Assembly (NCBI GenBank): GCA_045593405.1
Contig: JAZNWN010000023.1
Span: 40,457 to 104,456 of the forward strand
Reading direction: 5' to 3'
DNA: 64,000 bases
Origin: UMGS1933 sp045593405
GTDB lineage: Bacteria > Bacillota > Clostridia > TANB77 > CAG-508
Shown here: positions 47,301 through 55,316 of the stretch, piece by piece
Layout: each line of letters begins with the position of its first letter
How positions within the stretch are numbered: the first letter of the stretch is position 1
Translations under genes and position numbers: made by a program
Notes under the pieces: generated by a model
Database searches by the model: none
What the model was told of the DNA's origin: nothing
Seen by the model: the letters and a program-made list of their open reading frames with translations, nothing else

Positions 47301-47837
47301 GATATAACAAAAATGGATGGCAAACCTGTAAAGTTTGCAGGAATTGTAACTTCAGTAAAAAAGAAATTTACTAAAAATAATACAATTATGGCATTTGTTA
47401 CAGTAGAAGATTTGTATGGCCCATGTGAAGTAATAGTATTTGATAGTTGTTATGGAAGAACAAATGGAATACTATTAGATGAAAATATTGTAGTTGTAGA
47501 AGGAAGACTTAGTATAAGAGAAGATGAAGATGTGAAAATTGTAGCAAATAATATAAGGGAATTAAGTGAAAATGAAATATCTAGAGTTGAAAATCAAACT
47601 GAAAATAAACCTAAGCCCAAAATGCTTACTTTAAATATAACAAATTCATCTGAAGAAGAAAAAGCAAAGCTACGTGGAGCAATAAGATTTTTTAATGGAG
47701 ACAAAAATAATATACCAGTACAGGTATTGGATAATGGAGAATATAAACCATGTGGAGCAATATACTTAAATAAAGAAATATTAGAACAGTTTGAAGAAAT
47801 ACTTGGACAAGAAAGAGTACAATTGGAATATAATTAA
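44325..47837 (+). CDS. dnaE: DNA polymerase III alpha subunit, DnaE
   Basis: A 1170-residue replicative polymerase. The N-terminal PHP domain begins FVHLHVHSEFSLLDG. The palm has GPGRGSGAGSI and PDFDVDFCYERR with catalytic aspartates. HACGVVIT, VSLYRPGPMDQIPRYI and YQEQVMQI are further conserved blocks. The C-terminal OB fold (KFAGIVTSVKKKFTKN) is present. Normal DnaE size, with none of the PolC-type exonuclease insert. Confidence 0.96.
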   Translation: MPDFVHLHVHSEFSLLDGANKVKELPLRAKELGMNAIAITDHGVMFGVVDFYKECKKVGVKPIIGCEVYVAPRTRFDKEPGIDNKYSHLILLAKNETGYKNLSHLVSMGFTDGFYYRPRIDIELLEKYHEGLICLSACLAGSVNKAILKDNMEEAKNVALWYKNLFGEDYYLEVQPNGLPEQVKANQKLIELSRELDIPLVATNDAHYLRKEDAYNHEVLLCIQTGKKMSDEDRMRMGADEFYVKSPEEMYDYFKNIPEAIENTVKIAEKCNLDFEFGHTKLPNYDVPPEFKTHEEYFEKLCYDGIKIRYGENPSKEVLDRVEYELSVIEKMGYVDYYLIVWDFINYAKSQNISVGPGRGSGAGSIIAYAVGITDIDPIKYNLLFERFLNPERISMPDFDVDFCYERRPEVIDYVCRKYGRDHVSQIITFGTMAARMVIRDVGRALDVPYSEVDRLAKMIPNELHITIKRALEQNRELSNLYENDEQTKKILDIAMGLEGMPRQASTHACGVVITKDPVIEYVPLYVNEGNITTEFIMTTLEELGLLKMDFLGLRTLTVIADAIKYVKKTRCIDVEFDKEMHDSKVFKETWQAGNTSGIFQFESQGMKNFMKELKPDSLEDIIAGVSLYRPGPMDQIPRYIQNKLNPEHVIYTHPALEPILNVTYGCMVYQEQVMQIVRDLAGYSLGRADLVRRAMGKKKLDVMAKEREYFIHGQTDENGNVIIPGCVRNGIDEVSANKIFDEMAEFAKYAFNKSHAAAYAVVSYRTAYLKTYYPTEFMAATLNSFLGNLDKVPEYIDECRRIGIKILNPSINRSYTKFAVYGNDIRFGLGSVKNVGIGAVEAIVAERKKNGEYKSFTDFCERISGEAVNKKCIESLIKAGAFDELGQTRATLIASFERILDTINNANKKNMQGQVTLFDIASEDKSVEENKYTFTTLPEFNEKELLSMEKEMLGIYISGHPLEKYKELIKKVSTIDTLKMAEMQENEETNYDITKMDGKPVKFAGIVTSVKKKFTKNNTIMAFVTVEDLYGPCEVIVFDSCYGRTNGILLDENIVVVEGRLSIREDEDVKIVANNIRELSENEISRVENQTENKPKPKMLTLNITNSSEEEKAKLRGAIRFFNGDKNNIPVQVLDNGEYKPCGAIYLNKEILEQFEEILGQERVQLEYN

Positions 47838-47882
47838 TAATTGTAAAAGAGATGGGTTCCACATTAATTAAAATTAGTAAAA

Positions 47883-47915
47883 TGTAGGGGTGTTACTTAA
47901 GCACGTCCCTACATT
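47883..47915. repeat. Dispersed hairpin
   Basis: TGTAGGGGTGTTACTTAAGC and GTCCCTACA, followed by TTTTATTT; it may also end dnaE. Confidence 0.7.
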
Positions 47916-47919
47916 TTAT

Positions 47920-47948
47920 TTGCAATTAACATAAAACTATGTTATAAT
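47920..47948 (+). promoter_or_regulatory. Promoter, TTGCAA type
   Basis: TTGCAA at 47920, 17 bases, TATAAT at 47943, with the recurring TATGTTATAAT. Confidence 0.8.
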
Positions 47949-48017
47949 ACTATTCGTGAATTTATTTTAAATTCAATGCTGTGTTCAAAAAATATTTTTT
48001 TTTAAGGAGTGACATCT

Positions 48018-48815
48018 ATGGAAAAAACAATAGAACAGAAATTGGTGCTAACTGTACCCGATGGAGTAAAAATAACCCGGGTAAAAATTGCGGATGATGG
48101 CAAGAATGTTGAGGTTAATATTGTTTCTGAAGTTGTTGAAAAACAGCAGTCAGTTCCAGTGAATTTGGATAATTTCGATGAGGTTTTTCCCATCATTGAC
48201 CCGAGCGAACTTATCGGCCATAAGCTTTTGAGTCATAAGCCCAGAACAGAACGACAAGAGATACTGTTGGCCAATATTTGCAGGAGCATAGAGCTGAGAA
48301 TGCCCGCCTTCAGGGCACCTTCCTTAGACCCTTCGGAAGAAAATGGTGAAATCATATTCAAGCCTGGCAGTAAGCCAGCAGTTGGACATCCATCCGATTG
48401 GTGGAGAGAAAAATGGAAGAGGTTTATGCCGAGCAAAAACAGTCGAAGTGGTACTGAACTGCATTGGGCAGCTTTTATGGGTAAGCTCATGAAGTATTTG
48501 GTGGAAGAAAAAAATTACTCTGTAGAAGATGCGTGGAAGGCTGTATGCGACGACAGTGTTGATCTAGGACATTATTGGAATAGTAAGGATGCAAAGCACT
48601 ATTTCGAGCCCACTGGAAGTCGTAAAGTTGGACTTTTCTGTGATCTAGGAAATACTAGCAAGATCCTCGAAAAGTGGGATGACTCTGGCTCTTTTTTTGC
48701 TGGAGGTACTTACTATCGTAGTAGCAACTACTATCCTTTAGCAGCCCTGGATACTATTGGTTCTTTATGCAAGTATTATGATGACAGTGTTGGCTGGCTC
48801 GTGCTTGACGTCTAA
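48018..48815 (+). CDS. Unknown 265-residue protein
   Basis: A soluble protein after AAGGAGTGACATCT (the ATG is preferred to an in-frame GTG at 48009). It has an N-terminal beta-rich part, then PSDWWREKWKRFMPS, ELHWAAFMGKLMKYL and a Tyr/Trp-rich end. Not recognised. Codon use is far from the local norm, with many C- and G-ending codons. It uses CGG in place at 48078 (I-T-R-V). It is a single-gene unit with its own promoter and terminator and is a candidate for lateral transfer. Confidence 0.6.
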   Translation: MEKTIEQKLVLTVPDGVKITRVKIADDGKNVEVNIVSEVVEKQQSVPVNLDNFDEVFPIIDPSELIGHKLLSHKPRTERQEILLANICRSIELRMPAFRAPSLDPSEENGEIIFKPGSKPAVGHPSDWWREKWKRFMPSKNSRSGTELHWAAFMGKLMKYLVEEKNYSVEDAWKAVCDDSVDLGHYWNSKDAKHYFEPTGSRKVGLFCDLGNTSKILEKWDDSGSFFAGGTYYRSSNYYPLAALDTIGSLCKYYDDSVGWLVLDV

Positions 48816-48841
48816 CGTAGTCAACCTACTTTTAAAACAGC

Positions 48842-48876
48842 AAAAAAGAGACTCGTAAATTCGGGTCTCTTTTTTA
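48842..48876 (+). terminator. Terminator
   Basis: AAAAAAGAGACTCG and CGGGTCTCTTTTTT. Confidence 0.88.
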
Positions 48877-48897
48877 AAATAAAAAAACAAACAAATG

Positions 48898-48926
48898 TTT
48901 ACAAATAGATATAAAAATGTTATAAT
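48898..48926 (+). promoter_or_regulatory. Promoter of the Y-family polymerase operon
   Basis: TTTACA at 48898, 17 bases ending AATGT, TATAAT at 48921. No obvious LexA box was seen. Confidence 0.75.
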
Positions 48927-48957
48927 AAATTTATACTAAAAAAGGAAGTGCAAGAAA

Positions 48958-50214
48958 ATGCAAAGTATTTATTTTTGTATAGATTTAAAAACATTTTTTG
49001 CTTCTGTAGAATGTGTAGAAAGAGGATTAGATCCATTTACTACAAATTTAGTAGTAGCAGATCCAGCTCGTGGAAGAGGTGGAATATGTTTGGCAGTATC
49101 TCCTAGAATGAAAAATCTAGGAGTAAGAAACAGATGTAGAATTTTTGAAATACCACCTAATATTAAATATATAACTGCAATACCTCGTATGAAAAAATAC
49201 ATAGAATATTCAGCAAATATTTATGGAGTTTATCTAAAGTATTTTGCAAAAGAAGATATTCATGTATATTCCATAGATGAGGTTTTTATAAATGCAACCC
49301 ATTATTTACAAATGTACAATAAAAAACCAGCAGAGCTTGCAAAAATGGTTATGAAAGATATTTTTGTTACTTATGGAATTACAGGTGCAGCAGGAATTGG
49401 AACAAATATGTATTTAAGCAAAATTGCATTAGATATAACAGCAAAACATATTACTAATAATATTGGTTATTTAGATGAAGAAAAATATAAAAAAGAATTA
49501 TGGCATCATAAACCATTAATAGACTTTTGGCAAGTAGGTAAAGGAATAGAAAAAAGGCTAAATAAAATGGGATTGTTTGATATGTATGATGTAGCACATT
49601 CTGACCCAAGGAAATTGTATAAAGAATTCGGAATAAATGCAGAGCTACTAATTGATCATGCTTGGGGAAAAGAAAGTTGCACAATAGAAGATATAAAATC
49701 ATATAAACCAAAAACAAAATCAATTTCTAATAGTCAAATTTTATTTGAATATTATTCTTTTGATAAAGCAAGACTTGCGTTAAAAGAAATGGTAGAACTA
49801 GGAAGTTTAAGATTAATAGAGAGTGATTTTGTAACAGACACTGTTTGTTTATGTGTAGGTTATTCTAAAGATATAATTCCAGCAACTAAGGGAACAGAGC
49901 ATACTGCAAATGCCACAAATGTATATTCTGAACTCGTTAAAGCTTTTTTACTAATCTATGATAAAACAACTAATAGAAACGAGCCAATAAGAAAATTAAC
50001 TGTAAGCTTTGAAAATATAACTGAAAGAAAGGAAGTTCAATTAAGTTTATTTGTAGACCAAGAAAAAGTAGATAGAGAAAGAAAATTAGAACTTATAATA
50101 AATAATGTGAAGAACAAAATGGGTAAAAATACAATATTAAGGGGAATGAATTTACAAGAAGGAGCAACAACTCCCATAAGGAATAAATTAATAGGAGGTC
50201 ATAATAGTGAATAG
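48958..50214 (+). CDS. Y-family DNA polymerase (UvrX/DinB type)
   Basis: A 418-residue translesion polymerase. FCIDLKTFFASVECVERGLDP carries the first catalytic Asp and the steric gate region. VYSIDEVFINAT is the SIDE-type motif with the second catalytic pair. GITGAAGIGTNMYLSKIALD is the helix-hairpin region, and a little-finger domain follows. The pairing with a YolD-like gene is typical of Firmicutes UvrX-like polymerases. The next gene overlaps its end by eight bases. Confidence 0.92.
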   Translation: MQSIYFCIDLKTFFASVECVERGLDPFTTNLVVADPARGRGGICLAVSPRMKNLGVRNRCRIFEIPPNIKYITAIPRMKKYIEYSANIYGVYLKYFAKEDIHVYSIDEVFINATHYLQMYNKKPAELAKMVMKDIFVTYGITGAAGIGTNMYLSKIALDITAKHITNNIGYLDEEKYKKELWHHKPLIDFWQVGKGIEKRLNKMGLFDMYDVAHSDPRKLYKEFGINAELLIDHAWGKESCTIEDIKSYKPKTKSISNSQILFEYYSFDKARLALKEMVELGSLRLIESDFVTDTVCLCVGYSKDIIPATKGTEHTANATNVYSELVKAFLLIYDKTTNRNEPIRKLTVSFENITERKEVQLSLFVDQEKVDRERKLELIINNVKNKMGKNTILRGMNLQEGATTPIRNKLIGGHNSE

Positions 50215-50515
50215 GCAAGATAGAGCAAAACAATTTATGGCATTTGATGCACTAAAAGGTTTGCAAGAAGAATTAAGAAAAAAAGAAGTAGAGTATGAAG
50301 AAAAAAAAGAAGTATCAGAATGGATATTTGAAGAGTTAGAGAAGGAATTTAGAAAAATAAAAATAGGTTCTAAAGCACAAGTTAAATATTATAAAGAAGG
50401 AAAATATATAACTGTTTTAGGAATAATTAATTATATTAGTTATGAAAAAAAAGAAATTCAAGTTAATGAAGAGATTATAAGTTTAAATAGTATTATAAAG
50501 ATTATAGAAGAATAA
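50207..50515 (+). CDS. YolD-like protein
   Basis: A 102-residue protein whose GTG/ATG start lies inside the polymerase gene. RQDRAKQFMAFDALKGLQEEL is the signature of the YolD-like family, found beside Y-family polymerases and thought to act with them. The C-terminal half is a small beta domain. Confidence 0.85.
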   Translation: MNRQDRAKQFMAFDALKGLQEELRKKEVEYEEKKEVSEWIFEELEKEFRKIKIGSKAQVKYYKEGKYITVLGIINYISYEKKEIQVNEEIISLNSIIKIIEE

Positions 50516-50528
50516 GTATTATAAGAAG

Positions 50529-50568
50529 AACTCCCTTGTATTCTAAAATTTTAGAATGCAAGGGAGTT
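50529..50568. terminator. Bidirectional terminator
   Basis: A 20-base arm beginning AACTCCCTTG pairs with an arm ending CAAGGGAGTT, ending both convergent genes. Confidence 0.9.
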
Positions 50569-50571
50569 TCA

Positions 50572-50763
50572 TTAAACCTCTTTTGCTTTTTTCTTTTTGT
50601 TATTTAAGATAAGTGTTGTTTCTATTGTCTTTTCAGAAATAGGAGATGACTCAATTTTCTCAAGTTCATATCCTAAGGGTCTGAGCTGATTTACGAATTG
50701 CTGTTGCATTTTTGCAACTTGTACAAAAGTCCTGGCTTGAAAAACGATTTTTATAGATGCCAT
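50572..50763 (-). CDS. Unknown 63-residue protein
   Basis: A small basic protein after AAGGAGGA: ASIKIVFQARTFVQVAKMQQ and a lysine-rich tail. Not recognised. Its codon use resembles the GC-richer single-gene class (GCC, CAG, CTC, CCC). Confidence 0.5.
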   Translation of the reverse strand: MASIKIVFQARTFVQVAKMQQQFVNQLRPLGYELEKIESSPISEKTIETTLILNNKKKKAKEV

Positions 50764-50915
50764 ACAAGGTCATCCTCCTTATTTTTATGAAATACTAAAA
50801 GCGAGAAAGAGGTTAAAAAATGATTAACATAATAATTATAGCATAAAAAATGATTTTTTTCAAATAAATTATGGACATGAGAGATATTTATAATCAGACT
50901 TGCAAATTTTTTCAT

Positions 50916-50951
50916 TTTACGGTAAAATATTTACTGTAAAATTTTGTAGAA
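50916..50951 (+). promoter_or_regulatory. Tandem near-palindromes before the glycosyltransferases
   Basis: ATTTTACGGTAAAAT and ATTTACTGTAAAAT lie in tandem 25 bases before the first glycosyltransferase. They look like two operator half-repeats. Confidence 0.45.
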
Positions 50952-50967
50952 TTATAGGAAGTAAATT

Positions 50968-51807
50968 ATGATAAATTTATTATTATGTGGAAATGAGAAG
51001 GTTTTTGATGGGGCACTTACACAGCTTATATCTATAACAAACAGAACAAAAGAGCCAATTAATTGTTACATTTTCACCATGGATTTAACTAGATTAAAAC
51101 CAGAATATACAGCAATCAGTGACAAACAAATTGAGTTTTTAAATAAAGTTATTAAGTTAAAAAATTCTAAAAACCATGTAACAAAAGTTGATGTAACAGA
51201 TTTATATGAACAAGAATTTGTGAAATGTGCTAATGAAAGCGCATACTGCACACCATACACATTACTTAGACTACTTGCAGATTTAGTGCCTGAAATTCCA
51301 GATAAACTATTATATTTAGACATAGATATAATGGTAGGAGGAGACCTTTCTAAGCTATATAATATAGATGTTACAGATTACGAATATGCAGCAGTAAAAG
51401 AAAAATATGGATGCTGGCTTATAAGACCAGATTATATAAATGCAGGCATGCTTTTACTTAACATGAAAAAAATAAAAGAAACAAAATTATTAGAAAAAGC
51501 AAGACATTTAATAAAAACAAAGAAAATGTTATTTGCAGATCAAGATGCAATTTTTTGGTCAACAACAAAGAAAAAAATACTTCCTAGAATTTATAATGAA
51601 CAATCAAAATTTAATAAAAAAGGTACAATTATTTGTCATTTTTGTAAAAGACTTATGTTTTTACCATACCCACACACAGAAAATTACAAACAATGGCACA
51701 TAGAAGAAGTACATAAAGTTTTAAAATGCCACTATTTTAACGAGGACCTAAAAGAATATGTAAAATTAAAAGAAGAGTTTAATAAAAAAACGAAAGTAGG
51801 AGTTTAA
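50968..51807 (+). CDS. Glycosyltransferase family 8 protein, first
   Basis: A 279-residue GT-A fold enzyme. LLYLDIDIMVGGDLSKLYNID carries the DxD metal motif, YINAGMLLLNMKKIKE the sugar-nucleotide pocket, and FADQDAIFWSTTKKK the next conserved block. Family 8 enzymes transfer sugars from UDP donors with retention. It is directly followed by a second family 8 gene. Confidence 0.88.
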   Translation: MINLLLCGNEKVFDGALTQLISITNRTKEPINCYIFTMDLTRLKPEYTAISDKQIEFLNKVIKLKNSKNHVTKVDVTDLYEQEFVKCANESAYCTPYTLLRLLADLVPEIPDKLLYLDIDIMVGGDLSKLYNIDVTDYEYAAVKEKYGCWLIRPDYINAGMLLLNMKKIKETKLLEKARHLIKTKKMLFADQDAIFWSTTKKKILPRIYNEQSKFNKKGTIICHFCKRLMFLPYPHTENYKQWHIEEVHKVLKCHYFNEDLKEYVKLKEEFNKKTKVGV

Positions 51808-52737
51808 ATGGAACAAAACAAACAAGTTTTACCAATATTTTTTGCGGTAGATGATGGTTATATGCCTTTTTTAGCAGTAACATTGCAGTCGTTAGTAGAT
51901 AATGCATCTACAGAGTACTATTACTTAATAAAAATACTATATACGAATATAAGTGAAGAGAACAAAGATAAAATAAAAAAATATGAAAAAGAAAATGTAA
52001 ATATAGAATTTGTTGACTTAAATTATTATATTGGAAAAGTAAAAGATAAGCTATATACACGTGATTACTACTCAAAAACAACATATTTTAGACTATTTAT
52101 ACCAAACCTATATCCTCAATATGATAAAGCACTTTATTTGGATTGTGATATTGTTCTTTTACGAGACGTTGCAGAATTATTTAATATAGATATGGGAAAT
52201 AATTTAGTTGGAGGAGCACCAGATGACGTTATACAAGCATATGAAGTTTTTCAAGAATATGTAGAAAAAGTTGTTGGCGTAGCTGATTACAGAAATTACT
52301 TTAATGCAGGAGTTCTTCTAATGAATTTAGATGAACTTAGAAAATATAATTTTCAAGAAAAATTTTTGTATTCACTTGATAAAATTAAATTTTCTGTAGC
52401 TCAAGACCAAGATTACTTAAACAGACTTTGTAAAGGTAGAGTAAAAATAATTGATAAAACATGGAATAGAATGCCAATTTCTAACATAGAAGTAGATGAA
52501 AAAGACTTAAAATTAATACATTACAATTTAGCATTTAAACCATGGCATTTTGAAGATATTTTATACAAAGAATATTTCTGGGAGTATGCTCAAAAAACTG
52601 AGTATTTTGATGAGATATTAAGAATAAAAGAAAATTATAGTGATGAAGAAAAATTTAATGATAGAGAAAAAGATAGACAGCTTCGTGAGCTTGCGCAAAA
52701 AGAATCTGACTGTGTTGGAGACGATAGAAAGAAATAA
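51808..52737 (+). CDS. Glycosyltransferase family 8 protein, second
   Basis: A 309-residue paralogue starting at the base after the first gene's stop. ALYLDCDIVLLRDVAELFNID has the DxD, YFNAGVLLMNLDELRKYN and AQDQDYLNRLCKGR follow, and HYNLAFKPWH is the C-terminal donor-binding motif of family 8. The operon continues with two acyltransferases, so a glycolipid or lipid-linked polymer is a likely product. Confidence 0.9.
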   Translation: MEQNKQVLPIFFAVDDGYMPFLAVTLQSLVDNASTEYYYLIKILYTNISEENKDKIKKYEKENVNIEFVDLNYYIGKVKDKLYTRDYYSKTTYFRLFIPNLYPQYDKALYLDCDIVLLRDVAELFNIDMGNNLVGGAPDDVIQAYEVFQEYVEKVVGVADYRNYFNAGVLLMNLDELRKYNFQEKFLYSLDKIKFSVAQDQDYLNRLCKGRVKIIDKTWNRMPISNIEVDEKDLKLIHYNLAFKPWHFEDILYKEYFWEYAQKTEYFDEILRIKENYSDEEKFNDREKDRQLRELAQKESDCVGDDRKK

Positions 52738-52757
52738 AATATAGGGTGATTTTAATA

Positions 52758-53627
52758 ATGGAAGAAGAGAAACAAGAAAAATCCAAGGAAAGACTAGAAA
52801 TACTAGAAAAAATTGCAAGATTAGAAAGAGAAGGTCATTTCGATGTAGATGCTGAAGATGACCCGCCTACAATTATTTTAACTCCAGAGAATGTTGATTA
52901 TCTAAGAACAAAGTGGAGAAGTAAATTAAAATCTAAATTTGCAAATAAACTTGGTGAAAAGTTTTTAGATAGTTTATTAGAAAACAATAAATTAATAATA
53001 AAAGAAATAAATGGAATTGAAAATCTACAAAAGGTACAATCAGGAGCAATGATTACTTGTAATCATTTCAATCCATTTGATTCCTTTTCAATTGAAGAAG
53101 TTTTTAGGACATCTGGACAATCTAAAAACAAGAAATTATATAAAGTAATAAGAGAAGGAAATTATACGAATTTTCCTGGGTTATATGGCTTCTTTTTTAG
53201 GAATTGTGATACTTTACCACTTAGCTCAAATACACAAACAATGATAGAGTTTATGAGAGCAGTTGACACAATTCTTCAAAGGGGAGATTTTATATTAATC
53301 TATCCAGAGCAAAGCTTGTGGTGGAATTATAAAAAACCAAAGCCTCTAAAAAGTGGAGCATTTAGAATGGCTGTTAGAAATAATGTACCAGTTATTCCAA
53401 TATTTATAACAATGGAAGATACAGATATAACAGGTGAAGATGGTTTCCTTATGCAACAATATATTATAAATATTGAAGAACCAATATATCCAGATGATAA
53501 ATTAACTCATAAAGAAAATACTGAAATAATGAAAGAAAAAAATTTTGAAGTTTGGAAAAAAGTATATGAAAATTTTTATAAAATACCATTAGAATATACT
53601 ACAATAAAACAAGAGGAAAATGTATGA
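52758..53627 (+). CDS. PlsC-family acyltransferase, first
   Basis: A 289-residue protein. ITCNHFNPFDSFS is an NHxxxxD acyltransferase motif and IYPEQSLWW the PEG-like acceptor motif. It lacks the usual first membrane helix. The ATG at 52758 is preferred over a TTG 12 bases upstream. It probably acylates a lysophospholipid or a glycosylated acceptor made by the neighbouring glycosyltransferases. Confidence 0.82.
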   Translation: MEEEKQEKSKERLEILEKIARLEREGHFDVDAEDDPPTIILTPENVDYLRTKWRSKLKSKFANKLGEKFLDSLLENNKLIIKEINGIENLQKVQSGAMITCNHFNPFDSFSIEEVFRTSGQSKNKKLYKVIREGNYTNFPGLYGFFFRNCDTLPLSSNTQTMIEFMRAVDTILQRGDFILIYPEQSLWWNYKKPKPLKSGAFRMAVRNNVPVIPIFITMEDTDITGEDGFLMQQYIINIEEPIYPDDKLTHKENTEIMKEKNFEVWKKVYENFYKIPLEYTTIKQEENV

Positions 53628-54397
53628 AAACTAAGAAAATAATCTACTATAAAGATGAATTGAATGATGAATTTTCCAGAGCAAAAATAGTCCCAAGAGT
53701 AATAGATGAAAAATACAAATATATTCATCATAAGCTATGGGACTTTGCTTCACTTTGCGTACAAAACATATTGAGTATGCCAATAAAAATATTATATTCT
53801 AAAGTAAAATTTAGGATTAAATATGTAGGAAAAGAAAATTTAAAACCATATAAAAAACAAGGTTATTTTATATATGTAAATCACACTCAAGCTTTTGCAG
53901 ATACATTTATACCAAGTGTGCCTTTATATCCTAAAAGAAACTTTTTTATAGTAAACCCTGAAAACGTATCTATTAAATTTATGGGAACAATTGTACAATT
54001 ATTAGGAGCTTTACCAATACCTAGCAACAAACAAGGAATGAAAAACTTTTTAGATGCAATTAAAAAACATATAGAAAAGAAACACTCAATTACAATATAT
54101 CCAGAAGCTCATATTTGGCCATATTATACAAAAATAAGACCGTTCAAGGCAGTATCATTTAAATACCCAATAGAATTAGATACACCAACATTTTGTATGA
54201 CAAATACGTATCAAAACTATGGTAAAAATAACGATAAAATGAAAATTGTAACATATATAGATGGCCCATTTTTTCCAAATAAGACCTTACAAAAAAACGA
54301 ACAAAAACAAGATTTAAGAGACCAAGTATACAACCAAATGATAGAAAGAAGTAAAAATAGTAATATAGAACATATAAAATATGAGAAAATTATGTAG
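53624..54397 (+). CDS. PlsC-family acyltransferase, second
   Basis: A 257-residue protein overlapping the first by four bases. FIYVNHTQAFADTFIPS is the NHxxxxD motif and IYPEAHIWPYY the acceptor motif. The tandem layout suggests two acylation steps in one pathway. Confidence 0.82.
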   Translation: MKTKKIIYYKDELNDEFSRAKIVPRVIDEKYKYIHHKLWDFASLCVQNILSMPIKILYSKVKFRIKYVGKENLKPYKKQGYFIYVNHTQAFADTFIPSVPLYPKRNFFIVNPENVSIKFMGTIVQLLGALPIPSNKQGMKNFLDAIKKHIEKKHSITIYPEAHIWPYYTKIRPFKAVSFKYPIELDTPTFCMTNTYQNYGKNNDKMKIVTYIDGPFFPNKTLQKNEQKQDLRDQVYNQMIERSKNSNIEHIKYEKIM

Positions 54398-54421
54398 GGG
54401 GCGCAATCATGCGCCCCTACA
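54394..54421. repeat. Dispersed hairpin
   Basis: TGTAGGGGGCGCAATCATGC and GCCCCTACA, overlapping the stop of the acyltransferase gene. Confidence 0.8.
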
Positions 54422-54424
54422 CAA

Positions 54425-54541
54425 CTATCTACAATTATTGTTGTCATTTCTTTGGTTGTTATTGTTGTTTTGATTATTTCTGTTGTTTTTGTTTTCGTTG
54501 TTATTGTTTTGGTTATTTTTTTTATTTTCTCTTTGACTCAT
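54425..54541 (-). CDS. Asn-rich 38-residue protein
   Basis: ATG on the minus strand after a perfect AGGAGGTG site. The product MSQRENKKNNQNNNNENKNN and onward is more than half Asn. It is too short and biased for assignment, but the ribosome site supports translation. It may be a spore- or stress-related small protein. Confidence 0.5.
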   Translation of the reverse strand: MSQRENKKNNQNNNNENKNNRNNQNNNNNQRNDNNNCR

Positions 54542-54674
54542 AAATAAAAACACCTCCAAAAATATTTATCACAATAAATATTATCTTCAATTTTACATAT
54601 ATTATTCTTGAAAATGTTTTTGTAAAAAAATTTTTAATTTTTAAATTTTAAAATCAAAAGAGAAATTTACATAA

Positions 54675-54703
54675 TTTACAAATTGTTTTAAATGTGTTAT
54701 AAT
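54675..54703 (+). promoter_or_regulatory. Promoter, extended -10
   Basis: TTTACA at 54675, 17 bases ending AATGTGT, TATAAT at 54698. Confidence 0.8.
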
Positions 54704-54752
54704 ATAATAGTTGGTTGATTTAGAACATAAAATTATTAAGGAGTGGAAAATT

Positions 54753-55187
54753 GTGTTATTAAAGAATTATTTAGACAAGAGAGTACGGAAACATCGTTTA
54801 CTAACCAATTCTCGGCAAATTAGGAGTGAGCAAGTTGAATTTGATGATATGGCAATGAAAGATGCTAAGCAAGTATGGGCTGTTATAAGAAACAGCTTTA
54901 TTACGAGACAGGATAGCAATATGGAGGAAGCCATTACTATTAAATTAACGGATTTTCCGGATGGATATTTTTATTATTCAGATAAGAAATATTATAAAAA
55001 ACCAGAAGATAAAGACATTGTTTTTAGCGAGCAAGCTCTAAAGCTTATTTTAATACTTGCCACTGCAGAAGGGATTACTATAAGCCGTAAAGAAAAGCAA
55101 GAGGTTTTCACTATGTATGGGCATCATTTACACAGCTATGGAGATAAACTCGTATATGAATTTACTTATACTCCGCCTATTGACTAA
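54753..55187 (+). CDS. Unknown 144-residue protein
   Basis: GTG start nine bases after AAGGAG. A basic N-terminus (VRKHRLLTNSRQIRSEQ) is followed by a mixed alpha/beta body. Not recognised. CGG is used in place twice (54786 and 54813); a +1 shift at the first would stop within six codons. GC-richer codon use, with its own promoter and hairpin end. Confidence 0.55.
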   Translation: MLLKNYLDKRVRKHRLLTNSRQIRSEQVEFDDMAMKDAKQVWAVIRNSFITRQDSNMEEAITIKLTDFPDGYFYYSDKKYYKKPEDKDIVFSEQALKLILILATAEGITISRKEKQEVFTMYGHHLHSYGDKLVYEFTYTPPID

Positions 55188-55280
55188 AAAGAATAATTCT
55201 ATAAATACTAATGATTTCATAACACTCAATAAAGTCTCTCTTGATAATTCGAGAGGGACTTTGCTTTATAAAAAAACTAG

Positions 55281-55309
55281 TTGTTAATTTTTATTTTTTG
55301 CGATATAAT
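55281..55309 (+). promoter_or_regulatory. Promoter giving a probably leaderless mRNA
   Basis: TTGTTA at 55281, 17 bases, TATAAT at 55304. The ATG at 55317 is seven bases after the -10 box, so transcription would start at or next to it. No ribosome site is present. Confidence 0.6.
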
Positions 55310-55316
55310 ACTTATT

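Noticed and set aside
54398..54752. GTT-rich stretch as a CRISPR or tandem repeat array
   Set aside because: It is the antisense of Asn codons in a short ORF with a perfect ribosome site; there are no regular spacers.
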